Below, one piece after another: positions 37,078 through 46,791 of a stretch of 46,791 nt of DNA. Numbering within the stretch: position 1 is the stretch's first letter; each line of letters starts with the position of its first letter. The translations under genes were made by a program, and so were the position numbers. Source of the DNA: Hyphomicrobiaceae bacterium (GTDB lineage: Bacteria; Pseudomonadota; Alphaproteobacteria; Rhizobiales; Hyphomicrobiaceae); assembly GCA_024281145.1 (NCBI GenBank), contig JAMXLN010000321.1, positions 1 to 46,791 on the forward strand. The letters are read 5' to 3'. The notes under the pieces were generated by a model that saw only the letters and a program-made list of their open reading frames with translations, was not told where the DNA came from and ran no database searches.

Positions 37078-38642
37078 GCCCGCAATCCAAACCCTCGGAC
37101 CACACTGGCTTGCTACATCCTGGACTCTTGGCTCCCGACGATCGCGACGCCATTTACCGCGACGGCCAGCGCCTCGATCATGCCGAGGGAACCTCCAGGC
37201 CGCTGCACGCGCAGCCAGAGCCTCAGCCGCGCGGCGCCAAGGTGTTTGGCAATCGACCAATTGACCAGGCAGAAGCAGCCGCCCGCTTCATTGCCGCGCC
37301 CGAACACGAGAAGATGCATGACGAGCGTCTTTGGGATCTGCGGCAAAAGCGCGATCGCGAAATGCATGCCATTCCCGAGTGGGAAGAACTTCGCTCGCTT
37401 GCCTCCGCCATCAAAGAACACACGCTCACCCATCTCGACGAGTATCTCGAAGCGTTTGAGGCAAATGCGCACTCCAACGGCGTCCATGTCCATTGGGCGC
37501 GAGACGCTGCCGAGCATAACCGGATCGTGCACGGCATCCTACAAGATCACGGCGCCAAATCGCTCATCAAGAGCAAGTCGATGCTGACCGAGGAATGCGG
37601 TTTTCGGGATTACATGGCTTCGGTCGGCATCGACGTTATTGAGACCGATCTCGGTGAGCGCATCCAGCAGCTCGACAACGAGGATCCGAGCCATGTGGTT
37701 GTTCCGGCCGTACACAAGCTCAGAACCGATGTCGCGCAAGTGTTTGCTAAGACCATCGGCACCGATCCCAACAACAGCGACGTGCACTACCTCGCCGAAG
37801 CCCAGCGCGAAGCGAACCGGCCCTTGGTCCTCACCGCCGACGCCGGCATGACCGGCTGCAACTTTGCTGTCGCCGAGACCGGCGGCGTCATCGTCTGCAC
37901 CAATGAGGGCAATGCCGACCTGTCGGCCAACGTGCCGAAGCTGCACATCGCCTCAATTGGCATCGAGAAGACCATCCCGCGGCTCGAGCATCTGGCCATC
38001 TTCGTGCGCCTGCTATCGCGCAGCGCGCTGGGATCGCCGATGACGCAGTACACTTCGCATTTTCGCGGACCGCGCGCTGGCGGCGAGATGCACTTCGTGC
38101 TCGTCGACAACGGTCGCTCCGCACGTCTCGGCATGGCCGAGTTCTGGACCTCGCTGAAATGCATCCGCTGTGGTGCCTGCATGAACACCTGCCCGGTTTA
38201 CCGGCGCAGCGGTGGCCTCAGCTACGGCGCTACCTATTCCGGCCCCATTGGCCTCATCATCGATCCGACCTTCAATGCGCACAAATATAGCAATTTACCC
38301 TTTGCTTCGACGCTCAACGGCAGCTGCACGAATGTCTGCCCGGTCAAGATCAATATCCACGAGCAGATCTACGCCTGGCGGCGCGAGCTGGTGAAGCGGC
38401 ACGAGGTCCCGTTCGCCAAGAAGCTCGCGATGAAGGCAGCCGGCGAACTGTTGTCACGACCGTCAGCTTATCGCGCCGCCATCGCCGCAGCCGACGTGGC
38501 GCTCGCCCATTTGCCACGCTTTGCCATCTACAACGGGCTCAACGCTTGGGGCAAACATCGTGAGGTGCCCCATCCGCCCAAGCAAACATTTCATAGCTGG
38601 TACAAAGCCAACCGCGGAGGCAAAGATGACCAGCCGCGATGA
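37074..38642 (+). CDS. lutB: LutB/LldF family L-lactate oxidation iron-sulfur protein
   Basis: CIRCGACMNTCPVYRRSGG and CTNVCPVKINIHEQIYAWR ferredoxin motifs; TGCNFAVAETGGVIVCTNEGNADL; ATGA overlap with lutA. Confidence 0.93.
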   Translation: MSPQSKPSDHTGLLHPGLLAPDDRDAIYRDGQRLDHAEGTSRPLHAQPEPQPRGAKVFGNRPIDQAEAAARFIAAPEHEKMHDERLWDLRQKRDREMHAIPEWEELRSLASAIKEHTLTHLDEYLEAFEANAHSNGVHVHWARDAAEHNRIVHGILQDHGAKSLIKSKSMLTEECGFRDYMASVGIDVIETDLGERIQQLDNEDPSHVVVPAVHKLRTDVAQVFAKTIGTDPNNSDVHYLAEAQREANRPLVLTADAGMTGCNFAVAETGGVIVCTNEGNADLSANVPKLHIASIGIEKTIPRLEHLAIFVRLLSRSALGSPMTQYTSHFRGPRAGGEMHFVLVDNGRSARLGMAEFWTSLKCIRCGACMNTCPVYRRSGGLSYGATYSGPIGLIIDPTFNAHKYSNLPFASTLNGSCTNVCPVKINIHEQIYAWRRELVKRHEVPFAKKLAMKAAGELLSRPSAYRAAIAAADVALAHLPRFAIYNGLNAWGKHREVPHPPKQTFHSWYKANRGGKDDQPR

Positions 38643-39237
38643 CATCCTCGCATCGATCCGCGCAAACCGGCCAAAGGTGGACCGACCACTACCCCCTGTC
38701 CCACTGTTCGATGACCACCCACCGGCCTCGCTTCTCGCGGCCTTCAAGGAGAACCTTGAACGCATGGGCGGCATCTTCCTCGATCTGCCGGGGGCCGGCG
38801 ACCAGCTGGAGCCGGTTCGGGCGAAGATTGCGAAGGCCAAGGTCGTTTGCTCAACGGTGGCGGAAGTCCCAGGCAACCGCGACATTGCCGCAGCCCGCGC
38901 GCCGCAAGACCTGGCCGACGTCGATTTCGCGCTGGTGCGTGCCGCCTTCGGCATCGCCGAGACAGGATCAGTCCTGCTCCATGATAGCGAGCTCGGCGTC
39001 AATGCCCTCGCTTATCTGGCACAACATCTCATCGTTCTGCTCGACCCATCCGACATCGTCGTCAATCTCCATCACGCATATCGCAGGTCGGAGTTCCAAC
39101 ACGGCCATTACGCCGCTTTTCATACTGGCCCATCGGCCACGGCCGATATCGAGGGTGTTCTCATCCACGGTGCCCAGGGTGTTCGGTCGCTTTCCGTACT
39201 GCCCCTGGCAAGGGCGGCCCAGCCGCTAGGGGGCTGA
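38626..39237 (+). CDS. lutC: LUD-domain lactate utilization protein C
   Basis: MTSRDDILASIRANRP...FALVRAAFGIAETGSVLLHDSELGVNALAYLAQHLIVLLDPSDIV; overlaps lutB. Confidence 0.9.
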   Translation: MTSRDDILASIRANRPKVDRPLPPVPLFDDHPPASLLAAFKENLERMGGIFLDLPGAGDQLEPVRAKIAKAKVVCSTVAEVPGNRDIAAARAPQDLADVDFALVRAAFGIAETGSVLLHDSELGVNALAYLAQHLIVLLDPSDIVVNLHHAYRRSEFQHGHYAAFHTGPSATADIEGVLIHGAQGVRSLSVLPLARAAQPLGG

Positions 39238-39272
39238 TCGTCAACCTGGCGTCGGCGCGGCGAGTTTGCTCG

Positions 39273-41360
39273 ATGACGGACGGGGTCGCTGCTCAGGGCT
39301 GGTCTGGCGCGAAGCGGATGCTAAGTCCACTGAGCGCGGCTTTACGAAATGGCCTGAGCAGCGCCGGCCCACCCCTGCTGTTTGGCTTGCGGCTGTGGGC
39401 TTCGGTCTGCCTCGCGCTCTTCGTCGCGTTCTGGCTCGAGTTGGACAATCCTTTTTGGGCAGGCACCACAGCGGCGATTGTCTGTCAGCCGCGGCTCGGG
39501 GCCTCGCTACGAAAGGGCTGGTTCCGCATGATCGGCACGCTGATCGGCGCCACAATGATCGTGGTGCTGACCGCGTGCTTTCCGCAGGATCGCGTAGCCT
39601 TCCTCGGGTTGCTTGCGGCGTGGGGGGGTGTTTGCGCGTTCGCCGCTACCCTGCTGCGCAACTTTGCCTCTTATGCGGCGGGGCTTGCCGGTTTGACCGC
39701 AGCCATCATCGCCGCCGATACGCTGGGGGCGACCGGAGGCGCCAGTACGGAGGTCTTCATGCTGGCGGTCACGCGCACCAGCGAGATCTCCATCGGCATC
39801 GTGTGTGCCGGCGTCGTTCTTGCTGGGACCGATTTCGGCGGCGCCCAGCGGCAGCTTGCGACGTCCTTTGCTGCTTTGGCAGCCGAGACAACAGGTCGTT
39901 TTGCCGGCATGTTGGCGCTGGCGGGGCCGCAAATGCCGGACACGCGATCTGTGCGTCGCGAGCTCGTCAAGCGCACCATCGCGCTCGACCCCACAATCGA
40001 CATGGCGATCGGCGAATCCAGCCAATTGCGCTACCACCTGCCGATACTGCAGACAGCCGTCCACGGTCTGTTCGAGGCGCTTGCGGCTTGGCGCAGTGTT
40101 GCAACACATCTGAGGCGATTGCCGCAGAACATAGCTCGCGGGGAGGCAGAAACCGTCCTGCCTAACTTTCCGGATGCATTGCGATCGCCGCCACAGTCGG
40201 GGCCACCGATACGCTGGATGGCTGATCCCATAGGCCTGCGTTACCTATGTGAAGGGGCCATAGGGAACCTCCAAGCCCTGTCTGCCCGCACGCCATCGCT
40301 GCGGTTACTCGCCGACGAGACCGCTAAAGTCCTGGTCGGTATTTTGCATGTGCTCGACGCACTAGCCCTGCTCGTTGACGCGCCTGGTCAACCTCTTCCT
40401 GGACATCGCGGCTTCCGGCTCAGTGTACCCGATTGGCTGCCTGCCTATGTCAATGCGGCGCGGGCGTTTATCACGATCGGCGCGGTCGAACTCCTTTGGA
40501 TCGCGACCGCATGGCCAAACGGTGCGCTCGCCATTGCCTTCAGCACAATCGTGGTCGTGCTACTATCACCGAGAGGCGATCAGGCCTACGCCGGCGCTCT
40601 GATGTTCATGCTTGGCACCGCCGTCGCTATCGCGGGCGCGGCGACCATTAAGTTTGCCGTGCTGCCGGGGCTTGCGACGTTCCCGGCTTTTTGCATTGCC
40701 ATCGGTCTTTACCTCGTACCGGTCGGCCTTGGCATAGCTCAAAGCCGGCAGCTAGGGATGCTGGCCTTCTTTACCGCAATGGGGGTTAACTTTGTCCCTG
40801 TCCTCGCACCCACTAACCTGATGAACTACGACACGGCGCAATTTTACAACCTCGCGCTGGCAATCTTGGTCGGCAGCGGGAGCGCTGTACTTTCATTTCG
40901 GCTGTTTCCCCCTCTTTCACCGGCCTTGCGGACCCGCCGGCTGCTCGCCCTCACTTTGCGCGATCTCCGCCGCGTTGCGATCGGTGCCGTGTCATGGACG
41001 TCCGATGACTGGGACGGCTGTGTGTACAGTCGGCTGGCGGTAATGCCAGATGAGGCCGAGCCACTGCAGCGTGCGCAGCTTCTCGCGGCCCTCTCGGTGG
41101 GCAGTCAAATATTGCAACTTCGCCGCGCCGCAGGCCTGCTTGCTCTTGGTCCGGAGCTTGATCCTGCGCTTGTCGCGCTGGCGCATGGGAACAGCGCTAT
41201 TGCTAGCAGATGGCTTCGCCGCCTCGACCAGCATCTCGTTTCTCGGTCCGACCCGCAGGAACGAGAGCCTCACTCGCTGCGGATGCGCGCTGGTATTCTG
41301 GCTATTTCAGAGGCGCTTGCGCGCCATGCTGTCTATTTTGATGGCGGGGATCGCACATAG
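39273..41360 (+). CDS. FUSC family protein (aromatic acid exporter/AaeB-like membrane component)
   Basis: LRLWASVCLALFVAFWLELDNPFWAGTTAAIVCQPRLGASLRKGWFRMIGTLIGA, repeated TM blocks, long 695-aa ORF. Confidence 0.92.
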   Translation: MTDGVAAQGWSGAKRMLSPLSAALRNGLSSAGPPLLFGLRLWASVCLALFVAFWLELDNPFWAGTTAAIVCQPRLGASLRKGWFRMIGTLIGATMIVVLTACFPQDRVAFLGLLAAWGGVCAFAATLLRNFASYAAGLAGLTAAIIAADTLGATGGASTEVFMLAVTRTSEISIGIVCAGVVLAGTDFGGAQRQLATSFAALAAETTGRFAGMLALAGPQMPDTRSVRRELVKRTIALDPTIDMAIGESSQLRYHLPILQTAVHGLFEALAAWRSVATHLRRLPQNIARGEAETVLPNFPDALRSPPQSGPPIRWMADPIGLRYLCEGAIGNLQALSARTPSLRLLADETAKVLVGILHVLDALALLVDAPGQPLPGHRGFRLSVPDWLPAYVNAARAFITIGAVELLWIATAWPNGALAIAFSTIVVVLLSPRGDQAYAGALMFMLGTAVAIAGAATIKFAVLPGLATFPAFCIAIGLYLVPVGLGIAQSRQLGMLAFFTAMGVNFVPVLAPTNLMNYDTAQFYNLALAILVGSGSAVLSFRLFPPLSPALRTRRLLALTLRDLRRVAIGAVSWTSDDWDGCVYSRLAVMPDEAEPLQRAQLLAALSVGSQILQLRRAAGLLALGPELDPALVALAHGNSAIASRWLRRLDQHLVSRSDPQEREPHSLRMRAGILAISEALARHAVYFDGGDRT

Positions 41361-41742
41361 GGTTTAACGAGGTGGGGAAAGGCACTCCATCGCGAGCACA
41401 ACCCGTGTTGCGCGTTATTTCAACAAAGACGACAAGCGGCCGCTTTGCTGCGACCTTGAGGACAGGGCGTTTGATTTTGCAATTCGATCGGTTCGAGATG
41501 CTGGCGGCTCGCACCCCGTCCAGCTATGCGCGCGGATGCTGTCGTCAGAACCTTGTGCTCGACGCCTAGGCTGCCTGGCTGAAGCGCTGCGCCGGTGGGC
41601 TCGCGGCGGGTCTAGCAGCGCGATGACAAGAATTGGATGGCCTGAGGACCCTAAGTTGAACTCACTACTCACGACCGAGGTGGGTGTCCGACCAAGCCTC
41701 ATGCCAAACAGCAACCATCAAGGCGCGCTACACGCCGCAGCC

Positions 41743-41766
41743 CATGTTGGCACACATGTTGACACA
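41743..41766. repeat. 12-bp tandem duplication CATGTTGGCACA/CATGTTGACACA
   Basis: Direct reading, 11/12 identity. Confidence 0.7.
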
Positions 41767-41835
41767 CGGTGCTAATGAAGACTCCGGACACGTACGGATA
41801 ATCCAAGGGCGTAACCGGTACGGCCCGACGGTGTA

Positions 41836-41955
41836 TCAGCTCTTCTTAATCTCGACACCCGGGGCTTTGAACACAGTATTTTGAGTGCTATCCCAATAAA
41901 GATAGCCCAAGACAATTACGGCTACGAGCAGAGCTCCGATCATCAATCCGCGCAT
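41836..41955 (-). CDS. Small single-TM protein (39 aa)
   Basis: MRGLMIGALLVAVIVLGYLYWDSTQNTVFKAPGVEIKKS* preceded by GGAGGCTATC; N-terminal TM. Not in the ORF track. Confidence 0.65.
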   Translation of the reverse strand: MRGLMIGALLVAVIVLGYLYWDSTQNTVFKAPGVEIKKS

Positions 41956-42227
41956 GATAGCCTCCTTTGTGCCTGCGTACTAAACGCCAGCGGTAAGGCT
42001 TTTGTTGCCTTGGGCGCGTATGTCGCGGCACAGCAAGTTCGATAGCAGTAGGACATTGCGTGTCTGCGATCACGCCATCGCTGCTTCTGATTGTTGTTAC
42101 TTTATCCGATCCAAGCTCACACGAAGGAACGAATACGAACGAATACAGGCTGCGACACACGTCCTCTAAATCCACCAATGCGGAACCAACGGAGCAACAT
42201 CTCCGTTACGCCCACAGCCGCTGAGAG

Positions 42228-42440
42228 TTGGTGAGTATCGTGGGCGATCTGGATAACGCAATACGGCGCATCGAGCTTCGCGCCGAGCAGCTGATCATTC
42301 AACTTCGCGCGATGGAGCGAGATGCCCCTGGCGCGGAGCAATTGCGGTCAGTCCTTCTCGTGATGCTGCATCGCCTCGTCGCCCTGAAATGCGAGCGAGA
42401 GCGGCGCGAGCATGACCTAACCCTTGATTGTGCTAGCTGA
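42228..42440 (+). CDS. Small hypothetical protein (about 70 aa, charged helical)
   Basis: VSIVGDLDNAIRRIELRAEQLIIQLRAMERDAPGAEQLRSVLLVMLHRLVALKCERERREHDLTLDCAS; helical composition is plausible, non-ATG start. Confidence 0.4.
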   Translation: MVSIVGDLDNAIRRIELRAEQLIIQLRAMERDAPGAEQLRSVLLVMLHRLVALKCERERREHDLTLDCAS

Positions 42441-42506
42441 GCAACGTTGGGAATCGCGGACGTTGCTGCTCGCTGCGTTATTGGCAAGGCAGTTCGGAGA
42501 AGAGGT

Positions 42507-42680
42507 ATGGGAAACTTACTGCACTACGCCATCGTCTTCCTCGTCGTGGCGCTCATCGCCGCCGCCATTGGGTTTGGCGGCGTTGCCGGCGTTGCCATGG
42601 AAGGCGCGAGAATCCTCTTCTGGGTCTTCATCGTCCTATTCGTGGTTTCGCTCGTCGCGAACTACGCGCGACGGACCTGA
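42507..42680 (+). CDS. DUF1328 domain-containing small membrane protein
   Basis: [57 protein letters not shown]. Confidence 0.88.
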   Translation: MGNLLHYAIVFLVVALIAAAIGFGGVAGVAMEGARILFWVFIVLFVVSLVANYARRT

Positions 42681-43361
42681 GACGGACCTGACCTGATCCC
42701 AGAGGGATCTAATCTTAAAGGGAGCGGAAGTCAGCGTCGCTCAAGGCTGGCGCGGGCTTCCGGTCCCGTGGGTTCGGCAGAGTACGGAACGTCTCTTCCC
42801 TGGATAGACGTCTGCCGTGACCAAGTCTCTGCCATGATCAAGTCCAGGGCTGGTGAGGTACCGGAAGCGATGGCCGACCATTTTTTTTTGTCGCGCCGCC
42901 AATGCCTTCAGCTCGCGGTCCGGCGTTTAGAGATCAACCCGCTTCACAGGGGCAGCAAGCGCCAGCTGGAGCTGCGTGTGCCTCGTTTCCATTGCTGGAG
43001 ATCTAAACGCCGCGCCTCCGTAAGGCGTCGCAGCTTCGCACGATCGCCGTGACGTTGTCGCGCGTAGATGGGCCCGAATGAGCGCGTGAGAATCGAGCGA
43101 CGCCGGCATGTCGCGGCGTGAGATCCTGTGCTCGATCAAGCGCCACGCTTTTGTTCGGGAACTGCCGCCGGTGGGCTTCCGCGCCACCGCCCCGACGAAA
43201 TTGCCCGTTGCTACGTCCCGTCGCGCCGATCACTGCCGCTAGAATGACGCCTCACATGTTCGGCATGGGTGTGCTACTCCCGGTTGCGGAATTGGGCAAT
43301 CAAGCCCCAGGTCAGTATCGAAACCCCCAGAGACCTAGATAACATGGGCACACCGTTGGAA

Positions 43362-43386
43362 ATCGCGAGGTCCTCAATGCCTACCT
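43362..43386. repeat. Right copy of the 25-bp direct repeat, in a livG C-terminal remnant overlapping livF
   Basis: Reads ...NREVLNAYLGA* (stop 43394-43396) versus ...HREVVNAYLGG* at the end of livG. Confidence 0.85.
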
Positions 43387-44150
43387 CGGCGCGTGAACCC
43401 CTGCTCGAGATCAGCGACCTCGCTGCCGGCTACGGTAAAATCGGCGTGCTCAACGGCATCGACCTGACGGTTGGAGCGGGTGAGGTGGTGGCCCTGCTTG
43501 GGCCTAACGGTGCGGGCAAGACGACCCTGCTCCGAGCCATCTCCGGCCTGCTCCCCTGGTCGGGGCGCGTTCGCTTCGCCGGTAAGGAGCTGGCCGGGGC
43601 CAATCCGCGCGACACGGTGCGGGCTGGGCTCGTGCACGTCATCGAGGGGCACCGCGTCTTCACGCAGCTTACGGTCTTCGACAATTTGCTGCTGGCCGGC
43701 TACGGGTTGCCGCGTCGACGGCTCATGCCTCAAGTGGAGGAGGCGCTCGCCTTCTTTCCGGAGATCGCCGCCAAGCGCAACGACGGGGCGGTGACGCTGT
43801 CGGGCGGCCAGCAGCAGATGCTGGCTGTCGCACAGGGCCTGGTGCGCCGTCCGCGCCTCTTGATGCTCGATGAGCCATCGGCTGGGCTCTCGCCCGTGCT
43901 CGTGGACCGCGTCCTCGCGGCCGCCGGACAACTGCGCGATGCCGGAACAGCCGTGTTGTTGGTGGAGCAGCTGATCGAGAAGGCGCTCCTCCTCGCCGAT
44001 AGGGTCTACGCCTTGGCGCGCGGCTCGATCGTGCTGGAGGCTGCTGGCAACGAGCCCGACCTGCCGAACCGGCTGGAGCGGGCGTACTTTGGTCAGGTCC
44101 TGACGGGTGAAGCCTCGCCAAAGGCTCGGCCAGCCGTGCCTCCCACCTGA
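43377..44150 (+). CDS. ABC transporter ATP-binding protein (LivF family)
   Basis: LLEISDLAAGYGKIGVLNGIDLTVGAGEVVALLGPNGAGKTTLLRAISGLLPWSG; LSGGQQQMLAVAQGLVRRPRLLMLDEPSAGLSPVLV. Confidence 0.93.
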   Translation: MPTSAREPLLEISDLAAGYGKIGVLNGIDLTVGAGEVVALLGPNGAGKTTLLRAISGLLPWSGRVRFAGKELAGANPRDTVRAGLVHVIEGHRVFTQLTVFDNLLLAGYGLPRRRLMPQVEEALAFFPEIAAKRNDGAVTLSGGQQQMLAVAQGLVRRPRLLMLDEPSAGLSPVLVDRVLAAAGQLRDAGTAVLLVEQLIEKALLLADRVYALARGSIVLEAAGNEPDLPNRLERAYFGQVLTGEASPKARPAVPPT

Positions 44151-44267
44151 GGCGGCGCGCAGAGCCTTCATCTCCACCAACACAAGTGTTTGCGGTATCC
44201 TGGACTGCGGTGCCCTGCTAGGAGTTGTGCGCACCCCGCTCGCCCATCTCAACAGCGCACCGCCATC

Positions 44268-45422
44268 ATGGCCGTCCCCGATAAAGCGCAGCAGAACACG
44301 ACGCGGCCCGAGTGGACCCGAGCGCGGCGCATCGTCGTCAAGATCGGTTCCAGCCTGCTCGTCGACCGGACGAGCGGCGAGCTCAAATCCGCGTGGCTTG
44401 CCACCCTCGCTGACGATATCGCGGGGTTGGTGGGAACCGGCCGGCAAGTGATTGTGGTCTCCTCGGGCGCGATCGCGCTTGGCCGACATGTGCTGGGCTT
44501 CGCCAGAGGCGCGCTCGAGCTTGAGAGGTCGCAGGCCGCTGCCGCCGTCGGGCAGATTTCGTTGGCCGGCGCTTACCAGGCTGTGTTTAAGGCGCGCGGG
44601 CTCGCCGCTGCCCAGATCCTTCTGACACTGGGCGACACGGAGGAGCGACGCCGCTACCTCAATGCGCGCCAGACCATCGACACTTTGCTCAGCGAACGCG
44701 CCGTGCCGGTCGTCAACGAGAACGACACGGTCGCCACCGCCGAGATTCGCTACGGCGACAACGATCGCCTGTCCGCCCGTGTCGCCAGCATGATGAGCGC
44801 CGACTGCCTGGTATTGTTGTCGGACGTCAACGGTCTCTACACCGCCCCACCCGGCAGCGGCAGCGGCGCCCGGCTCATTCCCGAGATACGCCAAATCACC
44901 CCCGACATCGAGGCCATGGCCGGTGGCACCGCCAATGAGCTTGCGCGCGGCGGCATGGTGACCAAGATCGAGGCGGGCAAGATCGCGCTGGCTTCGGGCA
45001 CGCACATGGTGATCACCGCGGGCACTGTTGAGCATCCGCTGCGCAGGCTGGAAGAGGGTGGACCGTGCACCTGGTTGCTGGCGCCGTCCGATCCGGTGAC
45101 GGCTCGCAAGCGCTGGATCGCCGGTCAGCTCGAGCCCAAGGGCTTTGTGGCGATCGACGCGGGCGCCGAGCGCGCATTGTTCTCGGGAAAGAGCCTCCTG
45201 CCCGCCGGCGTGATGCGCGTTGGGGGGGCCTTCGAGCGGGGCGACGCGGTGGTCATTCGCGCCACCGACGGCCGCGAGCTCGGCCGCGGCCTCATCGCCT
45301 ATGCACGCGAGGACGCCGAGCTCATCATTGGCAAGAGGACGAGCGAGATCGCCGCCATCCTGGGCTTTGCCGGCCGCGCTGCTTTGGTCCATCGCGACGA
45401 TATGGTCTTGAGCCGGGGCTGA
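44268..45422 (+). CDS. proB: Glutamate 5-kinase
   Basis: [61 protein letters not shown]-terminal PUA domain. Confidence 0.95.
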   Translation: MAVPDKAQQNTTRPEWTRARRIVVKIGSSLLVDRTSGELKSAWLATLADDIAGLVGTGRQVIVVSSGAIALGRHVLGFARGALELERSQAAAAVGQISLAGAYQAVFKARGLAAAQILLTLGDTEERRRYLNARQTIDTLLSERAVPVVNENDTVATAEIRYGDNDRLSARVASMMSADCLVLLSDVNGLYTAPPGSGSGARLIPEIRQITPDIEAMAGGTANELARGGMVTKIEAGKIALASGTHMVITAGTVEHPLRRLEEGGPCTWLLAPSDPVTARKRWIAGQLEPKGFVAIDAGAERALFSGKSLLPAGVMRVGGAFERGDAVVIRATDGRELGRGLIAYAREDAELIIGKRTSEIAAILGFAGRAALVHRDDMVLSRG

Positions 45423-45487
45423 ACGCGGCTTAAAGAACCCCAGGCGCCGAGCTTGGTAACGACCGGCGGTCCACCGGAACACGTGAA

Positions 45488-46791
45488 ATGCAGATGGTGA
45501 GAACGGCAGCCAAAACTGCGCGCGCGCGCGCCGCGGGCGCAGCTGTTGCGAAGTCCAAGCCCGGGGCTGGCGCGCGGCCCGAGGCCGTCGGCAACGTGCA
45601 GCAGGCGATGGCCGTGCTTGGCGCGCGGGCGCGCGAGGCCGCCCGTGAGCTTGCGCTCGCCTCCGCCGAGGCCAAGAACGGGGCGCTGCGGGCGGCGGCA
45701 GGGGAGATGCGCGCGCAGACAGCGGCGATCCTGGAAGCCAATGCGCGCGACCTGCAGTCGGCGCGGGAAGGTGCCGTCACGGCCGCGTTCCTCGACCGGC
45801 TCGCGCTCGATCCCAGACGCGTTGAGGCCATGGCCACAGGGCTTGAGGAAGTGGCAGCACTGCCCGATCCCATCGGCGCTCAGATTGCGCGTTGGACACG
45901 GCCGAACGGCCTCATCATCGCGCGCGTGCGCGTGCCGCTTGGCGTCATCGGCATCATCTACGAGAGCCGGCCCAACGTGACCGCGGACGCCGGTGCGCTC
46001 GCCCTCAAGGCCGGCAATGCGGCGATCTTGCGGGGCGGCTCGGAGAGCCACAATTCGAGCCGGATCATCCAAGCCTGCCTCGCGCGCGGACTGCGCTTTG
46101 TGGGTTTGCCCGACGCGGCCGTGCAACTGGTGCCGACCACCGATCGCGAGGCCGTCGGTCTCATGCTTAGGGGGCTCGACGGGGCCATCGATGTGATCGT
46201 TCCGCGTGGGGGCAAGAGCCTGGTGGCACGCGTACAGGAGGAGGCGCGCGTGCCGGTGTTTGCCCACCTTGAGGGCATCTGCCACACGTACGTGGACAAG
46301 AGCGCCGATCTTGCGATGGCCAAGGCCATTGTGGTCAACGGCAAGATGCGACGGACCGGCGTGTGCGGCGCCACCGAGACGCTGCTGGTCGATGCCAATG
46401 CGCCCGCCGGCCACCTGTCGGCGCTGGTCGCAGCCCTGATCGAAGCCGGGTGCGAAGTGCGCGGCGATGCCGCCGCGCGCAAGGCCGATGGCAGGGTCAG
46501 GCGCGCCACCGAGCAGGACTGGTCCACCGAATATCTGGATGCCATCATTTCGGTGCGGACGGTGGATGGGGTTGAGGCCGCGCTGGCGCACATTCGCAAG
46601 TATGGCTCCCAGCACACCGATTGCATCGTCACCGAGAACCAGGAGGTGGCTGAGCGCTTTCTGACTGGGCTCGACAGCGCCATCGTGCTGCACAATGCCT
46701 CGACCCAGTTCGCCGATGGCGGCAAGTTTGGCATGGGCGCCGAGATCGGCATCGCCACCGGCCGGCTGCACGCGCGCGGACCCGTGGGCGT
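45488..46791 (+). CDS. proA: Glutamate-5-semialdehyde dehydrogenase (truncated at window end)
   Basis: [46 protein letters not shown] (catalytic Cys), [27 protein letters not shown]; runs to the window edge. Confidence 0.95.
   Translation, partial: MQMVRTAAKTARARAAGAAVAKSKPGAGARPEAVGNVQQAMAVLGARAREAARELALASAEAKNGALRAAAGEMRAQTAAILEANARDLQSAREGAVTAAFLDRLALDPRRVEAMATGLEEVAALPDPIGAQIARWTRPNGLIIARVRVPLGVIGIIYESRPNVTADAGALALKAGNAAILRGGSESHNSSRIIQACLARGLRFVGLPDAAVQLVPTTDREAVGLMLRGLDGAIDVIVPRGGKSLVARVQEEARVPVFAHLEGICHTYVDKSADLAMAKAIVVNGKMRRTGVCGATETLLVDANAPAGHLSALVAALIEAGCEVRGDAAARKADGRVRRATEQDWSTEYLDAIISVRTVDGVEAALAHIRKYGSQHTDCIVTENQEVAERFLTGLDSAIVLHNASTQFADGGKFGMGAEIGIATGRLHARGPVG

Noticed and set aside
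33527-43361. Integrase, transposase or IS terminal repeats within the inserted segment
   Set aside because: No ORF shows tyrosine/serine recombinase or DDE transposase motifs, and no terminal inverted repeats were found by eye; the island interpretation rests on the direct repeat and livG remnant only.
43374-45482. 702-aa minus-strand ORF
   Set aside because: Antisense to livF and proB, which have unmistakable motifs; no recognisable domain.
45512-45545. (GC)n run at the proA N-terminus as a Z-DNA regulatory element
   Set aside because: CGCGCGCGCG lies inside the Ala/Arg-rich proA coding start and is explained by codon usage; no independent support.
45299-46771. 490-aa minus-strand ORF
   Set aside because: Antisense shadow of proA.

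Overview
This is a 46.8 kb, high-GC window that looks alphaproteobacterial (Hyphomicrobiales-like by gene content; inferred by eye). Most of it is dense metabolic and housekeeping coding sequence. From left to right:
- a truncated Zn-dependent alcohol dehydrogenase, a LAS-type peptidase, a cyclase-family protein, an alpha/beta hydrolase and a GFA-family protein
- protocatechuate 3,4-dioxygenase pcaHG
- a saccharopine-dehydrogenase-like/DUF4166 pair, MepA, DsbB, a YqaA-like protein, RNase HII and a PA0069-type radical SAM protein
- a TIGR04283 / MBL-fold / TIGR04282 trio
- an extensin-like protein, a DUF1674 protein, HtpX and a GYD protein
- a DMSO-reductase-type molybdoenzyme with an amidase, facing a NicC-like monooxygenase with a PuuE-like deacetylase
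- a CMD-family protein, an HWE-type PAS histidine kinase and a ThDP enzyme
- a Liv-type ABC transporter, then proB and a truncated proA

Two observations stand out. (1) A 9.87 kb segment carrying DUF1656/HlyD/FUSC efflux genes, lutABC and small membrane proteins separates livG from livF. It is bounded by an imperfect 25-bp direct repeat that lies in the livG 3' end, and the far copy retains a displaced livG C-terminal remnant overlapping the livF start. (2) A roughly 180-nt minus-strand intergenic element (about 25423-25605) folds by eye into a long, interrupted rod-like hairpin followed by a strong intrinsic terminator. It is a candidate structured ncRNA, possibly 6S-like. The intergenic regions also carry many short tandem repeats (11-19 bp units) and a perfect 20-bp palindrome upstream of pcaHG. 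No tRNA, rRNA, CRISPR array, integrase or intact transposase was recognised. All family calls come from reading translations and recalled motifs; no search was run.
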